Source of the DNA: Sphaerobacter sp.
GTDB lineage: Bacteria > Chloroflexota > Chloroflexia > Thermomicrobiales > Thermomicrobiaceae
Direction: 5' to 3'
DNA: 64,000 bases
Assembly: GCA_029961075.1 (NCBI GenBank)
Contig: JASBVL010000034.1
Location: forward strand, 24,242 to 88,241
Shown here: in pieces, positions 60,462-64,000 of the stretch
Layout of the letters: each line of letters opens with the position of its first letter
Position numbering within the stretch: position 1 is the first letter of the stretch
Made by a program: the position numbers and the translations under genes
Notes under the pieces: model-generated
The model's input: the letters and a program-made list of their open reading frames with translations, nothing else
What the model was told of the DNA's origin: nothing
The model's database searches: none

Positions 60462-61508
60462 TTGCTCAGACTGATGATCCAGGCGCTCAAGGTCGTCGCC
60501 GTGCTGGCGCTGGCCGCCGCGATCGTCGTGACCGCGCAGCGGGCGCTCTCGCACTACCTCAGCGTCGCCAGCGCGAATGCGTCGGGCGAGCCGATCACCT
60601 TCGTGGTGGAGGAGAGCGAGTCGGTCGACAGCGTGGCCGCGCGGCTGCACGAGGCCGACCTGATCCGCTCGGCGACCTACTTCAAGCTGCGGATGCGGCT
60701 TACGAACCGGGACTCCCAACTGAAAGCTGGGCGCTTCGAGCTGCGCAAAGGCATGACGGTCAACGAGATCATCAACACGCTGACGACCGCCGAGGGCGTG
60801 GAGGTCGTGCAGGTCCGCTTTCAAGAAGGATGGCGCGCCGAGGAGTACGCTGACAAGCTGGTGGAGGTCGGGCTGATCTCGACCCCCGAGCAGTTCCTGG
60901 ACGCCATCCGCAGCGGCACCTGGGACCGCGAGTTCCTGGGCAGTCGCCCCAGCGGCGCGTCACTTGAAGGATACCTCTTCCCGGATACGTACGAGTTCCG
61001 CGCCGACGCGACCCCGGAGGACGTGATCAACACGCTGCTGGACACGTTCGACACCAGGGTGCCCGCCGAGCTGCGCGCCCGGGCGCAGGCGCTGGGCTAC
61101 AACTTCCACCAGGTGATGGTGATCGCCTCGATCATCGAGCGGGAGGCGGTGGTGCCGGAGGAGCGGCCGCTCATCGCCTCGGTCTACTACAATCGCCTGC
61201 GGGCGGGGATGCCGCTCCAGGCGGATCCGACCGTCCAGTACGCGCTGGGGCAGCCCGGGAACTGGTGGCCGACGGTCACGGACCCGAACAACGAGGCGGC
61301 GGACAGCCCGTACAACACCTACACGCACCCCGATATCCCGCCCGGCCCGATCTGCAACCCGGGGTTGGCGGCGATCGAGGCGGCGCTGCAGCCGGCGCAG
61401 ACCGACTACCTGTACTTCGTGGCCAAGGGTGACGGGAGCGGCACCCACGCCTTCGCCCGGACGCTCGACGAGCACAATGCCAATATCCAGCAGTACACGC
61501 AGCCGTAG
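60462..61508 (+). CDS. mltG: Endolytic murein transglycosylase MltG
   Basis: Inner-membrane lytic transglycosylase of 348 residues that cuts nascent glycan strands. One N-terminal helix (VVAVLALAAAIVVTAQRAL) precedes a LysM-like subdomain (FVVEESESVDSVAARLHEAD) and the catalytic YceG domain. The catalytic glutamate is in VIASIIEREAVVPEERPLIA; YYNRLRAGMPLQADPTVQYA and YNTYTHPDIPPGPICNPGLA, then AIEAAL, are hallmarks. The start is a TTG at 60462, six bases after GGAGGAG; an ATG at 60474 is the alternative. Divergent from miaA; aroE lies 72 bp downstream. Confidence 0.94.
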   Translation: MLRLMIQALKVVAVLALAAAIVVTAQRALSHYLSVASANASGEPITFVVEESESVDSVAARLHEADLIRSATYFKLRMRLTNRDSQLKAGRFELRKGMTVNEIINTLTTAEGVEVVQVRFQEGWRAEEYADKLVEVGLISTPEQFLDAIRSGTWDREFLGSRPSGASLEGYLFPDTYEFRADATPEDVINTLLDTFDTRVPAELRARAQALGYNFHQVMVIASIIEREAVVPEERPLIASVYYNRLRAGMPLQADPTVQYALGQPGNWWPTVTDPNNEAADSPYNTYTHPDIPPGPICNPGLAAIEAALQPAQTDYLYFVAKGDGSGTHAFARTLDEHNANIQQYTQP

Positions 61509-61580
61509 TGGCGGGCAGCGTGGCCGGATCGCCCGGCGCGCGGGTGGGCGCGCGCCGGTGTGACTGGAGAGGAGTTCGGG

Positions 61581-62417
61581 GTGACCCAGCGGGTCGGGCT
61601 GATTGGCTACCCGGTCGAGCACAGTCTCTCGCCCGCGATCCATCAGGCGGCCTTCGACACACTCGGGCTCGACGCGCGCTTTGAGCTCTGGCCGACGCCG
61701 GAGTCGGAGGTGGCGGAGCGCATCGACGGGCTGCGGCGGCCGGGTTACCTCGGGGCAAGCGTCACGCTGCCGCACAAGGGGGTCGCCTTCGACCTGGTCG
61801 ACGACACGACGGAGCGCGCGCGTGCCGCGCGGGCGGTGAACACGATCGTCAACCGCGGCGGGCGACTGCTGGGCGATAACACCGACATCCCCGGGTTCCT
61901 GGCGCCGCTGGAGCAGCGGGGGATCGACCTGACGCAGACCCGCGCGGTGGTGCTGGGCGCGGGCGGCGCCGCGCGCGGGGTGGTCGTCGCGCTGCTGTCG
62001 GCCGGCTGCCGGCAGATCTCGGTCGGCAACCGCACGCCCGAGCGCGCGCGGGCGATGGTGGGGATGCTGCAGGCGCCGGTGCCGATCTGGTACGGGCCGA
62101 TCGACGCGGCGCTGGTCGAGTGGCTCGAGGGCGCCACGCTGCTGGTCAACGCGACGGCGGTCGGCTGGGAGGGCGATGCGCTGCCGCTCCCCCCGGCGAT
62201 GCTGGAGACGCTGCCGCGGGAGGCCCTGGTCTACGACCTCACCTACCGCGACACGCCGCTGCTCCAGGCGGCGCGGCGGCTGGGCCTGGAGACGCAGGAC
62301 GGGCTGGAGATGCTGGTCCAGCAGGGGGTCGCGGCGTTCCGGCTCTGGACCGGGCAGGAGCCGCCGGTGGAGGTCATGCGCGCGGCGGCGATCGCGGCGC
62401 GCGATGGCCGGGCGTGA
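61581..62417 (+). CDS. aroE: Shikimate dehydrogenase
   Basis: NADPH-dependent enzyme of 278 residues reducing 3-dehydroshikimate in the shikimate pathway. Substrate-binding blocks are GLIGYPVEHSLSPAIHQAAF and GASVTLPHKGVAFDLVD (catalytic Lys in LPHK), with GDNTDIPGFLAPL (catalytic Asp). The NADP-binding loop is VVLGAGGAARGVVVALL, followed by VGNRTPERA. The C-terminus is DGLEMLVQQGVAAFRLWTG. GTG at 61581 six bases after GGAGAGGAG. Confidence 0.96.
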   Translation: MTQRVGLIGYPVEHSLSPAIHQAAFDTLGLDARFELWPTPESEVAERIDGLRRPGYLGASVTLPHKGVAFDLVDDTTERARAARAVNTIVNRGGRLLGDNTDIPGFLAPLEQRGIDLTQTRAVVLGAGGAARGVVVALLSAGCRQISVGNRTPERARAMVGMLQAPVPIWYGPIDAALVEWLEGATLLVNATAVGWEGDALPLPPAMLETLPREALVYDLTYRDTPLLQAARRLGLETQDGLEMLVQQGVAAFRLWTGQEPPVEVMRAAAIAARDGRA

Positions 62418-62432
62418 GGCGGGGCGCGGGGG

Positions 62433-62757
62433 ATAGTGCGTATTGCGTGGTGCCTATCCCGGATTGCGCAATGCGTGTTTCGTCCATATTGCGCGTGCCA
62501 TGCTGCTCCCCTCTCCCAGGATTGGGAGAGGGGTTGGGGGTGAGGGGGAGGGCCCGGGGCTGAAAGCCCCGGGCTGACGAACAAAGCCGGCTGAAGCCGG
62601 CTGGAACACCTCCCCTTGCCCCGGGTGGGCGCGGACGGGTACCCACGCGGGCGCGGCGAGGGGTGCGCACCATGCACCCCGGCCCGATCGGCACGCAGTA
62701 CTCACGACGCAACACGGGACACGCAGCGCGGAGCACGCAGCACGCCTGACCGCGCAC
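62433..62757. repeat. Composite intergenic repeat E (heptamer arms plus hairpins)
   Basis: Between two genes on the same strand. Left arm about 62433-62500: GCGTATT, GCGTGGT and similar, degenerate. The hairpin CCCCTCTCCC, 6-nt loop, GGGAGAGGGG (about 62510-62535) is followed by GGGGGTGAGGGG, the reverse orientation of the centre in copies B and D. Right arm about 62693-62757: CACGCAG, CACGACG, CAACACG, CACGCAG, CACGCCT. A second, different hairpin module is inserted (62552-62602). Confidence 0.78.
62552..62602. repeat. Double-hairpin module GCCCGGGGCT / AGCCGGCT
   Basis: GCCCGGGGCT, loop GAA, AGCCCCGGGC, then TGACGAACAA, then the palindrome AGCCGGCT twice, separated by GA. It lies inside composite repeat E and looks like an independent dispersed repeat. 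Confidence 0.65.
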
Positions 62758-62911
62758 CGCTGCTCCCCCAGGTGCGCGGCGCCGACCTTCCGGCCGCGGT
62801 GCGGGCCAATCCCCCCAAAGTGTGACTTTGCTCCCAGACGATGGATCGCCGCCGCCTGGTACGCTGCTGGCGGCAGGGCTCGATCCCGGTCGGGAAGGCC
62901 GCAGCGGAGCG

Positions 62912-63646
62912 ATGGCGACGGACGTGGGGACAATCGCGGCGACCGTGCTGGTGGGCGGCGGCGTTGGGGCCGTGGCGGGGGCGCTGGTCCACGCGGTCGC
63001 CGAGCGCCTGCCCGCCGACCGGGAGCCGCTGGGAACGCCCATCTGCACCGGCTGCGGGGCGCCGCTTGGGGTGGGCGCGCTGGTGCCGTTTCGGCGGCGG
63101 GCCTGCCGGGCCTGCGGCGCGCCCCCGTCGTGGGCCAAGCTGGCGACCGAGGTCAGCGGAGCGGCGATCGTGGTGGCGGCGCTGCTGCTCCAGGGGATGA
63201 CCTACCGGGGGGTGACCGCCGCGCTCTTCAGCCTGCTCCTCCTGGTGATCCTGCGGATCGACTGGCGGCACCACCTGATCTACACGGCGACCATCGTGCC
63301 GGGGCTCGTCGTCGCCGCGCTCGCCGCGGCGATCCACTCACCGCAGATGCTGTTGTCTGCCGGCGTCGCGGCCGTGGGCGCGGGGATCTTCTTCGCCCTC
63401 CTGTTCGGGCTGGCGGTGCTGATCTACCGGCAGCACGCGCTCGGTCTCGGCGACATCCTGCTGGCGGTGCTGATCGGCGCCATGACCGGGGTCGGTCGGG
63501 TGGCGCCCGCGCTGTTCCTCGGGATGCTGCTGGCGGCGGGCGGCGGGCTGCTGCTCCTGGCGCTGGGGCGCCGCGGCCGGCGCGACTACATCCCCTACGG
63601 CGCCTACCTCTGCGCCGGCACGATCCTCGTGCTCCTCTTCCGCTGA
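62912..63646 (+). CDS. Prepilin peptidase (type IV leader peptidase, A24)
   Basis: Polytopic membrane aspartic protease of 244 residues that cleaves and may methylate type IV prepilin-like signal peptides. The N-terminal domain has the double CxxC pair (CTGCGAPLGVGALVPF, then CRACGAPPSWAKL). The catalytic aspartates are in VILRIDWRHHLI and in the G-x-GD motif ALGLGDILLAVLIGAMTG. About seven helices follow the CxxC part. ATG at 62912 is taken because similarity starts there; the ribosome binding site is modest. No pilin gene is in the window. Confidence 0.88.
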   Translation: MATDVGTIAATVLVGGGVGAVAGALVHAVAERLPADREPLGTPICTGCGAPLGVGALVPFRRRACRACGAPPSWAKLATEVSGAAIVVAALLLQGMTYRGVTAALFSLLLLVILRIDWRHHLIYTATIVPGLVVAALAAAIHSPQMLLSAGVAAVGAGIFFALLFGLAVLIYRQHALGLGDILLAVLIGAMTGVGRVAPALFLGMLLAAGGGLLLLALGRRGRRDYIPYGAYLCAGTILVLLFR

Positions 63647-63678
63647 CGACGGCGCCCCGCCGCCGCGACGCGCCGGGC

Positions 63679-64000
63679 TAGGCGCAGAGGGCGCAGAACA
63701 GGCCCTCGCGGACGCGGGGGAGGGGGCCCGCGCGCTGCACGGCCGCCAGCAGATCGTCCAGATCGAAGGGCTTGGTCAGCAGCTCGCAGTTGTCCAGCGG
63801 GCGGGGGACGGCGGGTTGGCGAAAGTCGAGCGGCGGGGTGGTGGTGAGGATCACCGGCAGGCCCGCGGTCTCGGGCGTGCGCCGGAGTTCGTCGAGCAGC
63901 GTCCAGCCGTCATCGGGCCGCGGGAGCCACAGGTCGACGATGGCGACGACCGGGTCGATCGTGCGGATGAACCCGACCGCCCCCGATCGGTGCGGCCAGC
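63679..64000 (-). CDS. Receiver-domain protein (N-terminus outside window)
   Basis: The C-terminal 106 residues of a protein entering from the right edge. The frame reads VVAIVDLWLPRPDDGWTLLD with the phospho-acceptor aspartate in IVDLW, LPVILTTTPP with the conserved threonine, and CELLTKPFDLDDLLAAVQRA with the conserved lysine. It ends shortly after, with FCALCA and a stop, so no DNA-binding domain follows: either a single-domain response regulator or a receiver at the end of a larger protein. It is convergent with the prepilin peptidase gene, separated by 32 bp. Confidence 0.8.

Noticed and set aside
1..64000. tRNA and rRNA genes
   Set aside because: I looked through the intergenic stretches for T-arm sequences and for rRNA-like segments and saw none; the coverage of this check is by eye only.

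Overview
The window is strongly GC-rich DNA with dense, short-spaced genes, many GTG starts, GGAGG-type ribosome binding sites and no rRNA or tRNA gene. The gene set is typical of a high-GC, probably thermophilic Chloroflexota of the Thermomicrobia/Sphaerobacter type: an acetoin dehydrogenase operon, an F420-type luciferase-like enzyme, several amidases, an IorAB-like molybdenum hydroxylase, and two secreted propeller proteins sharing a C-terminal H-Y-Y-x-W-R-Y motif. This placement is inferred from gene content; no marker gene was compared.

Layout. 1-11205: truncated Fe(III)-binding lipoprotein, CtpE-like P-type ATPase, XRE regulator, azlCD, GNAT, rtcB, a MerR/luciferase-like chimera behind a MerR-type promoter, and a GT-C membrane glycosyltransferase. 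11206-20519: repeat-rich spacer, ZIP metal transporter, amidase, secreted propeller protein, haloacid dehalogenase, GAF histidine kinase and NarL-type regulator. 20520-28697: Lrp regulator, sugar kinase, dcd, an amidase with a small partner, a CDGSH-Rieske-flavoprotein redox cluster, and proC with a long leader holding a proline-rich upstream ORF. 28698-33033: acoA-acoB-acoC-acoX, read leftwards from one promoter. 33177-42029: orphan RHH antitoxin-like protein, amidase, GH15 enzyme, membrane protein, pseudo-receiver regulator, two cytoplasmic HtrA-like proteases, MhqO-like glyoxalase. 42030-51381: undecaprenyl-phosphate sugar transferase, GT2, second propeller protein, class A PBP, ECF sigma factor with its DGPF partner. 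51743-64000: argG, mutY, APH-like kinase, small cupredoxin-like lipoprotein, IorBA-like hydroxylase, miaA, mltG, aroE, prepilin peptidase and a truncated receiver protein.

Two observations stand out. First, the Fe(III)-binding-protein gene and the ZIP gene, 11 kb apart, share one promoter-operator design: TTGACA, 17-18 bp, a TAnnnT -10 box, then at once a 25-bp palindrome matching the type-1 IscR (Rrf2) site. This suggests a common iron/Fe-S-responsive metal-uptake regulon. Second, five intergenic regions carry a composite repeat of degenerate heptamers (GCGTnnT on one side, AnnACGC on the other) around a CCCCTCTCCC/GGGAGAGGGG hairpin. A sixth, one-armed array overlaps the start codon of the ECF sigma gene. 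I do not recognise this repeat as a described family.
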